A DNA stretch of 64,000 nucleotides. It comes from Macrostomum hystrix (taxonomy: Eukaryota > Platyhelminthes > Macrostomidae). Position numbers and translations under genes: made by a program. Within the stretch, counting starts at the first letter, position 1, and each line of letters begins with the position of its first letter. This document shows positions 1-12,565 of this stretch, in pieces. Location of the stretch: the NCBI GenBank assembly GCA_950097015.1, contig CATNEN010000029.1:3801501-3865500 (forward strand), read 5' to 3'. The notes below the pieces were generated by a model. It was not told the DNA's origin and searched no databases. It worked only from the letters and a program-made list of their open reading frames with translations.

Positions 1-419
1 TAGCCGGCTCTTTTGAGGCAGTGGCAAGCAGAGCAGCGGTTAGCAGGGCCGTCTGCGCTACCCGAGGGACGGAGAGAGACCGGCAGGTAAAAATATAAAT
101 TTATTAATGCAGCCAGCTGAGGTTGGTAGTGTGTGAGTTCTTATTTCTAATCTTGGCCAAGGTGAGCCAATCTCATGTTAGTGGCAGGTGCACAATTTAC
201 TGCCTGCTGCTAAGCAAACTTCACTAATTAGTGCACTGTTTCGGCCTGGCTTTATCAGGTAGGTTTGTCCGCCAAATGGTCCTTAATCAGGACGAAAAAA
301 CTGTTTCGTCTATGGCATAAACCTATTCACCATTCGATTCCCAACTGAACTGAAAATTATTGTGCCCTTTTGCGAGACACTTAACTCTGTGTTGCTTCAG
401 TTGCGAAATGGGTACCAGC

Positions 420-500
420 ATTAGTTGGGGTAAATTAGGGTGGGTGCGGCATCCCCCCAGTCCATGGACTGAACAGCTGTACGCAGCGTACAGCCCACGC
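420..500 (+). repeat. SINE-B fragment
   Basis: A short piece of the dispersed repeat here called SINE-B: the 'agtccatggactg' core and flanking words also occur at 16.1, 19.3, 39.8 and 59.8 kb. It abuts the SINE-A copy that follows, so the two elements are joined or nested. Bases 1-419 hold no gene that can be recognised. Confidence 0.5.
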
Positions 501-880
501 AATATAATAATAATAATTGCAGGAGGTCTGCAGGCAATGGCACATTATTTGGTGACACTAGACCTGCAGCCAGCGAGGAGCAATTCTGCCCATTTCGCTG
601 ACTCCTGAGCACACACACACACACACACACCCACACACATATACTGTACGCAGACACACACTCACACAGGTATGTACATCTGCCCTGACTTTCTCATCGT
701 CAGGCAGTGTACACTCTCACTGTGCCTCGGAGGTTGGCCCTTAAGGGCGTAAATTGCACGACAAGTCCCCAAGCCTTCTCTCCGCGGCTGCGCCTCAAAT
801 GAATGTGGCCTCGACGCGGAATCGAGCTCAGGACCTCGGTGCGAGAGGCAAACGCGTTAACCTCGCGCCGTGAAATAGCC
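501..880 (-). mobile_element. tRNA-derived SINE, family A (diverged copy)
   Basis: On the + strand it starts with an (AAT)n tail and ends near 880 with the complement of a tRNA-like head, so the element reads on the minus strand. The complement carries a B-box-like word (tgagctcgattcc) and an A-box region ending in 'gttaacgcg'. The body is shared with copies at 12.5, 18.1-18.5, 35.0 and 57.8 kb. An internal (AC)n tract at 611-630 is expanded in this copy. No clear target duplication was found, so the ends are approximate. Confidence 0.75.
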
Positions 881-1450
881 GCAGGTGGGCAGACGGCTGC
901 AGTTATTATTTGTACTCATATTATAACGACCTATTATTCTTTTTTACTATTATTACTATTATATTTTTACATTGGACAATGATATCATAGTCTTCACTGG
1001 ACTCCAATGAGTTGAGTTGAGTACGTTAAGCAAACTAACTCACAGTTGCAGTGCTGTCACTCAACAACACCTGACAGCAGCTGTTATAGCGCTTTCCATT
1101 AGGTCCTCAATTTGCTATCCTCAGTAAACAATGGGACATGTCAATTCATGTCATATTCAGCAATTGTTTCACCAAATCCATCAACAAGATAGACATGGGA
1201 AGAATTTTCCTTACCCGGGATATCCAAACACGAGGTTCTCATGGGACTGATTCCCCATTGCACCCATAATCCCCATAATCGCATAACCAACAATTTTTGC
1301 AGCAAATGAACTGCAGCAGAGCTGGCGGATAACTCGGGACAGCCGGTTTTGCACTTTTAATCCCCATTATAAAAACACGAGCCGAATATAGCAGCATTGA
1401 TAAACACAATCATCTATTGAATTTTAGGTAGCAGCTTACCTGCCTTAGTA
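881..1450. other. 5' flank of the carboxypeptidase gene
   Basis: AT-rich non-coding sequence between the SINE and the first coding exon. Just upstream of the ATG is 'attttag|gtagcagctt', which resembles a splice acceptor and could mark a 5' UTR exon or a trans-splice site. Nothing else is recognised. Confidence 0.3.
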
Positions 1451-4400
1451 ATGAGCCAACAGTCACACCGTGATCACCTGCTGCCACGCCTGCCGACTGA
1501 GGAGGTCGAGGTGCTGCGGCTGGCCAAGCAGCAACAGGTGGAAATGACCAGTGAGTGTTCAGCTCACCCTGTCACAGCTCACCCTGTCACAGCTCACCCT
1601 GTTACAGCTCACCCTGTCACAGCTCACCCTGTCACAGCTCACCCTGTCACAGCTCACCTTGCCACAGCTCACCCTGTCACAGCTCACTTTGCCACAGCTC
1701 ACCCTTTCACAGCTCACCATGTCACAGCTCACCCTGTCACAGCTCACCCTGTCACAGCTCACCCTGTCACAGCTCACCCTGTCACAGCTCACCATGTCAC
1801 AGCTCAACATGTCACAGCTCACCCTGTCACAGCTCACCCTGTCACAGCTCACCCTGTCACAGCTCACCCTGTTACAGCTCAACATGTCACAGCTCACCCT
1901 GTCACAGCTCACCCTGTCACAGCTCACCCTGTCACAGCTCACCCTGTTACAGCTCACCCTGTCACAGCTCACCCTGTCACAGCTCACCATGTCACAGCTC
2001 ACCCTGTCACAGCTCACCATGTCACAGCTCAACATGTCACAGCTCACCCTGTTACAGCTCACCATGTCACAGCTCACCATGTCACAGCTCACCATGTCAC
2101 AGCTCAACATGTCACAGCTCAACATGTCACAGCTCACCCTGTCACAGCTCACCCTGTCACAGCTCACCCTGTCACAGCTCACCCTGTTACAGCTCACCCT
2201 GTCACAGCTCACCCTGTCACAGCTCACCATGTCACAGCTCACCCTCTCACAGCTCACCCTGTCACAGCTCACCCTTTCACAGCTCACCATGTCACAGCTC
2301 ACCCTGTCACAGCTCACCCTGTCACAGCTCACCCTCTCACAGCTCACCCTGTCACAGCTCACCCTGTCACAGCTCACCATGTCACAGCTCACCCTGTCAC
2401 AGCTCACCATGTCACAGCTCACCCTGTCACAGCTCACCCTGTCACAGCTCACCCTGTCACAGCTCACCCTGTCACAGCTCACCCTGTCACAGCTCACCCT
2501 GTCACAGCTCACCTTGCCACAGCTCAACCTGTCACAGCTCACCCTGTCACAGCTCACCCTGTCACAGCTCACCCTGTCACAGCTCACCTTGCCACAGCTC
2601 AACCTGTCACAGCTCACCCTGTTACAGCTCAACATGTCACAGCTCACCCTGTCACAGCTCACCATGTCACAGCTCACCCTCTCACAGCTCACCCTGTCAC
2701 AGCTCACCCTGTCACAGCTCACCCTGTCACAGCTCACCTTGCCACAGCTCAAGAAACCTTCCTCCCAACCCCCTTCAACCTCTCCTCCGGCAGGCAATTC
2801 TGAGTGGCGCGAGCGTCTCCGGCGCGACCTGGAGGCGGACATCAGCCGACGGGTGCGCGAGGCGCTGGACACGCCGCCCGCGGAGCGGCAGAGGCGCAAC
2901 CGAGAGCTCGCCAGACTTCGGGCAGCAGCCCAGAAAGAGGAGCAGCTGGCTCAGTTTCACAAGGCCGCACGCGCGCTGGCGGCGGCCACAGCGGCGGCCG
3001 CAGCGGTCGCCAACGGCTCCGAGAGGCTGCAGCGTCCGGCAGCAACGGCGGGACCGTCAGGCGACTCAGGGATCGGAAATCGAGCGTCGAGGTCGAATCG
3101 TTATCGCCACTTAGTTGGTGGCGGCTTCGACGAGGAAAATAACTCTGACAATGGCGACTATGACGACGACTACGAAGAGGAGGACACGACGAACGATGAA
3201 GAGGACGAAGAGTCGGCGGGCGCGGCCAGGACGATGGCGGCTCTCGCCAGGCGGCGTCCTCAGCCAGTGTCGTCGCTGCCAGCGTTTCGCCTGGGCGCGG
3301 AGGCGATGCGGCACTTCGGCGACTTGACGCCGGACGAGAAGCTGCGCCTGTTTGCCAACTTCACTCGAGACGGCTTCCGCGAAGCGGCGCGCAACGGCCG
3401 CCTGCCTGACGGCTCCCCGCTGACGCTTCTGCCAGACGGTCGCTACCGGGACCAGTTCGGCATCGCGCGCGACTCCCGCGGCCCCTTCTGGCCCCGCGAC
3501 TTCGGTCCCTGCCACCCGACGCCGAGCCACCGACGACTGGGCTGCCCCGGCCCGGAGCCGCTGCTGCTGCCGTTGAAGAATCCCGGTAAGACTGATGAAT
3601 TCGTGATTAAATGCAACACTGATTTATTTGCAGTAGAAAGATGGCCCCATGGCCTGCTGGAGTACATTGTGTGAACTAAAAAACAGTATTGTAGTTCATT
3701 TTTTATATAAAAATATTAATTAGATGCATTCTAACCTTCTGACATTTTCATCAGCTGACAAAGCCAAATCGAATGACAGAAGAAAGCCAGGTTAACATCT
3801 ATTCGATTCACTTTTTATATCTGTCTGCGAGTAGTTCACACTGACTTGTTCACCAATTTTCTTTCACGAAGCACAAAGGCTATTGTTGTCTTCCGTTTCT
3901 TGGGGCGTCAAAGTAAAAGTGCAAAAGCGAATTTTGTAGAACAAGATCAGGGTCGCTTTGCCGCTCACACATTCCTGAGTATGCTTGCCCAGGAACAATA
4001 GTGCACACATAGCTGCTGCCTACCCACCCGCGGGATATTGCTATTGGCGTCACAGAATCTTCCTCTTATGAATTAGACATGACCAATCTTGTTGTAGCTG
4101 TCTAGACAGGACAGTCACTTGACTTTGACATGCCACCGTGCACCGGGTTTTGTGTTAGCCCCTGGTCAAGCATGTTCTAGCTGCCTGATGTTGGCTAAGC
4201 TAACAATAAAGTCAAGCCTTGTCACCCTTAGCTAACAAGGCGGACGGAATGTAGATTGTAATATGATCAATGCGAGACAATATCAATGAGCAGACAGAGA
4301 TGAAGTGGCTCAACTTCTGGTAGCTTCTGTTCGAAATACACTGTATGTTCTAGCCAGGGTCTTAAGTCTGAGCTTGAGCACTATTCTCACCGTCTGAGCT

Positions 4401-7400
4401 ATCAGATTGAGCACTATTCTCACCGTCTGAGCTATCAGATTGAGCACTATTCTCACTGTCTGAGCTATCAGATTGAGCACTATTCTCACCGTCTGAGCTA
4501 TCAGCTTGAGCACTATTCTCACTGTCTGAGCTATCAGATTGAGCACTATTCTCACTGTCTGAGCTATCAGATTGAGCACTATTCTCACTGTCTGAGCTAT
4601 CAGATTGAACACTATTCGCACTGTCTGAGCTATCAGATTGAGCACTATTCTCACCGTCTGAGCTATCAGATTGAGCACTATTCTCACTGTCTGAGCTATC
4701 AGATTGAGCACTATTCTCACCGTCTGAGCTATCAGATTGAGCACTATTCTCACCGTCTGAGCTATCAGATTGAGCACTATTCTCACCGTCTGAGCTATCA
4801 GATTGAGCACTATTCTCACTCTCTGAGCTATCAGCTTGAGCACTATTCTCACCGTCTGAGCTATCAGATTGAGCACTATTCTCACTGTCTGAGCTATCAG
4901 ATTGAGCACTATTCTCACTGTCTGAGCTATCAGATTGAGCACTATTCTCACTGTCTGAGCTATCAGATTGAGCACTATTCTCACCGTCTGAGCTGTCAGC
5001 TTGAGCACTTTTCCAACGCTTATCGGATTTAGAATCAGACGAGCCAATACTATTCTATTGTTTGAGTCAGCAGCGAGTGAACTGTTGGAGGCTTTGCATT
5101 CTGAGTGCAGTGTAAATAGGCTCACAGACTGGGGCACAATGCTCTGGTATTTTACCAGACGGAGGCGGAGGGACTAAGCTTATGGGATTTCTCGCTAGAG
5201 GCATTTTTGCCAGCACTCAACTAGTGCTGCCCCACACAAAGGAATTTAGCAATGAATTCAATGGCCCATTTATTAATTTTATTAATAACGACTGGTCCTT
5301 TGTTGATTGAAGACAGCACAATCAGTATCTCGATAAAATAGGCTTAAAGTAAAGTTTTTCCAATATCAGGAAATTGCCCTCGAAAAGCGAGCTGGGCTTT
5401 TACTAGCGGATTCACTCGGGCTTATTGCGATATTAGAATGCTAACATTCTTAATTAAGTGCTTGCCTACAAGCAAGGCTCATTAGGTACTCTACTCAAAT
5501 TTGTCTGCTCTGTGACTCAAGCCTATTGTACTGGCCTAGTCTGTTCTGCCTTCACACGTCTATCTCTCTGGCTGCTTCTTCTGCTAGAGGCAGAATTTAT
5601 TTCAATCCCGTTTCCTCGCTTGGTGCAGACAGGAAGAGAGAAAATTTTCACTTGGACACGAAAAAAGCTGTTCTGCGTTTTAATTTGGAAAATTTTCGAA
5701 TCAAATAAAACCTGTCCGACTAAGAGTACTCTGCACTGCAGGGTCAACTCACACGCTTCAGAATTCTGTTGAAAATATACTCAAAAGACATGCAGGAGGG
5801 ATGAGACAGGGGAGATATGAGACACAGGAGAGATGAGACACAGGAGAGATGAGACACAGGAGAGATGAGACACAGGAGAGATGAGACACAGAAGAGATGA
5901 GACAGGGGGGATGAGACAGGGGGGAGATGAGACAGGGGGAGATGAGACAGGGGGGAGATGAGACAGGGGGAGATGAGACAGGGGGGAGATGAGACACGGG
6001 AGATGAGACACGGGAGATGAGACAGAGGGAGATGAGACACGGGGGATGAGACAGGGGGAGATGAGACACGGGAGATGAGACACGGGAGATGAGACAGAGG
6101 GAGATGAGACACGGGGGATGAGACAGGGGGGAGATGAGACAGGGGGAGATGAGACAGGGGGGAGATGAGACAGGGGGAGATGAGACACGGGGGAGATGAG
6201 ACAGGGGGAGATGAGACAGGGGAGAGATGAGACACGGGAGAGATGAGACACGGGAGAGATGAGACACGGGAGAGATGAGACACGGGAGAGATGAGACACG
6301 GGAGAGATGAGACACGGGAGAGATGAGACACGGGAGAGATAAGACATGGGAAGAGATGAGACACGGGAAGAGATGAGACACGGGAGAGATGAGACACGGG
6401 AGAGATGAGACACGGGAGAGATGAGACACGGGAGAGATGAGACACGGAAGAGATGAGACACGGGAGAGATGAGACAAAGGAGAGATGAGACACAGAAGAG
6501 ATGAGACACGGGAGAGATGAGACAAAGGAGAGATGAGACACAGAAGAGATGAGACACGGGAGAGATGAGACAAAGGAGAGATGAGACACAGAAGAGATGA
6601 GACAGGAGAGAGATGAGACATGGGAAGAGATGAGACACTGGAGAGATGAGACACGGGAGAGATGAGACACGGGAGAGATGAGACACGGGAGAGATGAAAC
6701 AGGGCGAGATGAGACACGGGAGAGATGAGACAAAGGAGAGATGAGACACAGAAGAGATGAAACATGGGAGAGATGAGACAGATATAAATAAGATAGGGGA
6801 GAGATGACATGGCTAATATGATTAATATCTCTCATAAGTTTAATGCTCGGAAGAGAGACATGGGATCAGTCAGGCAGTTGTTGGCAGTCTTACCAAAACG
6901 GTAAATATTAGCCATCTACATTGGGGACTCAAAGATAGGGGCAAACATCGGCCAGCCAGCGAACACTGAGCAGGCAGACAAACTCAATTCCTTCCTAGAA
7001 ACTGCGCACTAGAAGAATGTTATTTTATATTTTATACTAATGCACTTTTATGTAAGCCTTTATAAAATTCACCTACCGCGGTAAAAAAGCAGCCCGAAGA
7101 TTTGCTTTGAATTCACTGAGTAATCTGGCGCAGTCAGTTTCTTCTTTTGTTCTTCCTTTCTGCGATTTTTTCTCCCGCTTCTTGTCGCCGGTGTGAAAAC
7201 AGTTTTTTGTGAGGCCCGCCGCCTCCGCGGCTGTTTTGTCTGCTTTTACTCTGACTTGCACTTTCATTTAGACATTTTATTCCTGCGTGATTCTCGGTTG
7301 TTCTTCCAACTTGAATGCGAGAAAATCCCCTCTAATGAAAACTAAAATCCCATCATAATGATAAAGTCCCACCACATGGATAAAATCCCACCACATGGAT

Positions 7401-10400
7401 AAAATCCCAACCCAATGATAAAATCCCACCGCAAGGATAAAATCCAATCGCAAGGATCAATTCCCACCACAAGGATAAAATCCAATCGCAAGGATAAAAT
7501 CCCACCACAAGGATAAAATCCCAACACAATGATAAAATCCCACCACAAGGATAAAATCCCACCACAAGGACAAAATCCCAACACAATGATAAAATCCCAC
7601 CACAAGGATAAAATCCCACCACAAGGATAAAATCCAATCGCAAGGATAAAATCCCACCACAAGGATAAAATCCCAACACAATGATAAAATCCCAACACAA
7701 TGATAAAATACCACCGGCCAGCCAGCCGGTGGGATTTCCACTGACTTCCACTGACTTTCCGAATTCGCCCACCGACTTTCCGAATTCTCCCACCGACTTT
7801 CCGAATTCTCCCAACGACTTTCCGAATTCTCCCACTGACTTTCAGCTCCGAACGACTTTCCGAATACGCCCACCGACTTTCCGAATTCTCCCACCGCAAG
7901 GATAAAATCCAATCGCAAGGATAAAATCCCACCACAAGGATAAAATCCCAACACAATGATAAAATCCCACCACAAGGATAAAATGCCAACACAAGGATAA
8001 AATCCCACCGCAAGGATAAAATCCAATCGCAAGGATAAAATCCCACCACAAGGATAAAATCCCACCACAAGGATAAAATTCCAACACAATGATCAAATCC
8101 CACCACAAGGATAAAATCCCAACACAATGATAAAATCCCACCACAAGGATAAAATGCCAACACAATGATAAAATCCCACCACAAGGATAAAATCCCAACA
8201 CAATGAAAAAATCTAATTACAGGAAAAATTCCCACCACAAGGATAAAATGCCAACACAAGGATAAAATCCCACCACAAGGATAAAATCCCACCACAAGGA
8301 TAAAATCCCACCACAAGGATGAAATCCAATCGCAAGGATAAAATCCCACCACAAGGATAAAATCCCAACACAATGATAAAATCCCACCACAAGGATAAAA
8401 TCCCAACACAATGAAAAAATCTAATCACAGGAAAAAATCCAACAACAATGATAAAATCCCACCACAAGGATAAAATCCCATCACAAGGAAAAAATTCCAT
8501 CAAAATGATAAAATCCAATCGCAAGGATAAAATCCCATCACAAGGATAAAAATCCCATCACAAGGATGTAAATCCCATCACAAGGAAAAAAATAATATCA
8601 AAAGGATAGAATTCCCATCAAAAGGCTAAATCCCATCGCAAAGAAAAAATCCCCAAATAGTTATAAAACTCCCACCCAAAACTCCCACAGGCTGCGAGCC
8701 CTCAGTTACATTCGACAATCAGCGGAACCGGTTCAGCGGTGGCCGGTGGCGCGGCACCCAGATTGTGTACGACAGCGAGCGCAGCCCCAGGTACTGCAGC
8801 CCGCAGCCGGTGCCTGAGGACACCTGTCCCTCCCTGGTGTTCGAGTCCAGGTTTGAGTCGGGCAACCTCAGACAGGCTCGACGAGTGTAAGAAACTGAGC
8901 TGGTCACTTTCATTAGCTGTCCGAATCCCCGACTGTCCGAATCCCCCGACTTTCCGAATTCTCCCACCGACTTTCCGAATTCGCCCACCGACTTTCCGAA
9001 TTCTCCCAACGACTTTCCGAATTATCCCACCGACTTTCCGAATTCTCCCAACGACTTTCCGAATTCTCCCACCGACTTTCCGAATTCGCCCACCGACTTT
9101 CCGAATTCGCCCACCGACTTTCCGAATTCTCCCACCGACTTTCCGAATTCTCCCAACGACTTTCCGAATTCTCCCACCGACTTTCAGCTCCGAACGACTT
9201 TCCGAATTCGCCCACCGACTTTCCGAATTCTCCAACCGACTTTCCGAATTCGCCCACCGACTTTCCGAATTCTCCCACCGACTTTCCAAATTCGCCCACC
9301 GGCTTTCCGAATTCTCCCACCGACTTTCAGCTCCGACCGACTTTCCGAATTCTTCCACCGACTTTCCGAATTCTCCCACCGACTTTCAGCTCCGACCGAC
9401 TTTCCGAATTCTTCCACTGACTTTCCGAATTCGCCCACCGACTTTCCGAATTCTCCCACCGACTTTCCGAATTCTCCCAACGACTTTCCGAATTCTCCCA
9501 CTGACTTTCAGCTCCGAACGACTTTCCGAATACGCCCACCGACTTTCCGAATTCTCCCACCGACTTTCCGAATTCGCCCACCGACTTTCCGAATTCTCCC
9601 ACCGACTTTCCAAATTCGCCCACCGGCTTTCCGAATTCTCCCACCGACTTTCAGCTCCGACCGACTTTCCGAATTCTTCCACTGACTTTCCGAATTCGCC
9701 CACCGACTTTCCGAATTCTCCCACCGGCTTTCCGAATTCTCCCACCGACTTTCAGCTCCGACCGACTTTCCGAATTCTTCCACCGACTTTCCGAATTCTC
9801 CCACCGACTTTCAGCTCCGACCGACTTTCCGAATTCTTCCACTGACTTTCCGAATTCGCCCACCGACTTTCCGAATTCTCCCACCGACTTTCCGAATTCT
9901 CCCACCGACTTTCAGCTCCGACCGACTTTCCGAATTCTTCCACCGACTTTCCGAATTCTCCCACCGACTTTCAGCTCCGACCGACTTTCCGAATTCTTCC
10001 ACCGACTTTCCGAATTCTTCCACCGACTTTCCGAATTCGCCCACCAACTGTCCGAATTTTAGGATTTCCCACCGTCTTCAGTAGCTCAGTTAAACTGGAA
10101 TGCAGAAAAGACCACACACTTTTTAAATGCCAAAACATATTTTTCAAAACGAAATTTTGTATATTGGTAGCCGATGAAAAACTGTGCAACAAAAATCGAG
10201 TAAAGCGGCAGGGAGTTAAAATAAAAATACGCATGATTTTCAAGAAAATCTCATGTGGCTTGAAAAAGACAAGTTTCTAAGAAATAGCAAAAAACGAAAA
10301 AGCCTGAAAAATGTTTGCAAAATCGATTCTGTTCTCATTAATAAATCTTTAACTAGCACATCGGGGATTCTAACTCGCCATCGTTAATAACTATTAGCTG

Positions 10401-12211
10401 ATAACTGTGAGCGACCTGACATTGAGCTCACATCTAGCTACCAGCTCACATCTAGCTACCAGCTCACATCTAGCTACCAGCTCACATCTAGCTACCAGCT
10501 CACATCTAACTACCAGCTCACATCTAGCTACCAGCTCACATCTAGCTACCAGCTCACATCTAGCTACCAGCTCACATCTAACTACCAGCTCACATCTAGC
10601 TACCAGCTCACATCTAGCTACCAGCTCACATCTAACTACCAGCTCACATCTAGCTACCAGCTCACATCTAGCTACCAGCTCACATCTAGCTACCAGCTCA
10701 CATCTAGCTACCAGCTCACATCTAGCTACCAGCTCACATCTAGCTACCAGCTCACATCTAGCTACCAGCTCACATCTAGCTACCAGCTCACATCTAGCTA
10801 CCAGCTCACATCTAGCTACCAGCTCACATCTAGCTACCAGCTACTTATGAGCTCACACCCAGAGTGTCCTAACAGGATGAGTGATAGATCCATGCCTTGG
10901 CCCGCTTGACCGAGTCTCTGGCCCCCTCAACAAACTTGCCAACCTCGCCGCGAAGGAGCAGGTGCGAAGTGTGGCCGTAGTAGCGATGAAAGTTTTCCGA
11001 CACGATGGGCACAGTGACGGCGACAACAATGAGACCCACCAGGCTGCACAGGATGGCGAGAATTCTGCCTTCAACGGTGCTAGGCGTGATGTCTCCATAG
11101 CCCACTGTAGTGATGGTGATCATCGCCCAGTAGTAGCCGTGGAACATTGTGCTGACCTTGTCCTTGTTGTCCTTGTCGGAGCGTTCCATCAGGAAGAAGA
11201 CTGTGCCAAACAGGAAGGTGGCGGTGAACACCAGCAGAGCCACCACCAGTAGGTCACTGAGACCCTTCAGCAGAGTGTAGGCCAGCACCTGGATGCCCAT
11301 GAAGTGGCGGATCAGGCGGAACACGCGGAAGAACAGAGCCACGCTGAGCAGTTCGAAAAGCCAGCCAATGGGACTGCGCAGGTCCAGCCGGCTGCCGGTC
11401 ATGCGGAACAGCAGGTAGCCGTAGAGCGGCACTAGCGAGGCGACGTCGTTCCATGTGTGCGGCGAGCGGACGAACTTGGCTCGGTTGGGCGCCAGCAGAG
11501 CCCGCAGCATCAGGTCCAGGGTGAAGAGCAGGGTGAAGCTGCTCTGGCAGATCACGTAGGCCATGTCGGCCCGGGCTGCGTCGGACAGTTCGCCGTTGGG
11601 CAGCGTGCAGTTGGCGCCGCGGTGGCCGCTTCGATGTCCCCAGTCGCTGCACTCGTGCGGTGGGTCCTTGGTGTACATGACGGCCGAGGCGATGGAGCAG
11701 AGGAACATCAGCAGGGCATAGAAGGCGGCGGGAATGGAGCTGCACGGCTGGTTCAAACCGGTCCACAGCCATCGCAGCGGCGTCCTCTTTCCGCGGCTCT
11801 GGTCCTGGTCGCCTGCTTGTACCAGCTCATCGTCAGCCGGATCAGCGAGTGCGCTGGCCTCGAATTCGTCCAGCAGCACCTTCCAGCGCTTGCTGTCCAG
11901 CGCCGTGTGCATGCAGCAGGACTCCAGGCAGTCAGGTGTCACCTTAACATTCCAGTGCTGCAGCTCTTTCTCTAGCAGCGGGCCGCACAGGTAGTTTGGC
12001 AGGTGCATCTGACTGTGCCGGTGATAGTTGAGCAGCAGGCGAAACACTACCGGATCCAAATCGTAGTACTTCTCGCCGTTGGGACAGTTCACAGATTTCT
12101 GAGTGTCTTCCAGAAGCTTAAGCAGGTCCTCGTACGGATGAGTTTTCAATACCCGCTCGGGAAAGTACATTCTTTCGCCTCTCATGTTCAAGGTCAGCAT
12201 TCGCTGCGGTA

Positions 12212-12242
<31 letters not shown>

Positions 12243-12529
12243 CTCCCTGGCGTGGATTGTTAAATGATTTTGCGACTGCATTTCTGAAAATGTTTTGTCG
12301 CTGAACTGAACAGGAATGCATCTAGCGGGCTCAAATTAGTCAAGCTAGCAATATGAATACGTGTCAGCCAATCAAATCGCTGGAAGGGCAGAGAATGAAG
12401 GCTTGGGGTGGGTGTAGAAACAACTGATATAAAACGTGCCGAGTGGAAGCACTGGATGTACATGTCTCGTAGATTTTTCTTACCAATCAGCGTCAAGTTG
12501 CACTCTACAGACAGGCCTGCGCAATGGAC

Positions 12530-12565
<36 letters not shown>

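Noticed and set aside
1557..2754. CRISPR-like direct repeats
   Set aside because: Here and in all other arrays the units are contiguous, without unique spacers, and the context is a eukaryotic intron.
5744..6835. 363-codon [14 protein letters not shown] frame on the minus strand
   Set aside because: It derives wholly from the gagatgagaca array. Several shifted frames are open as well.
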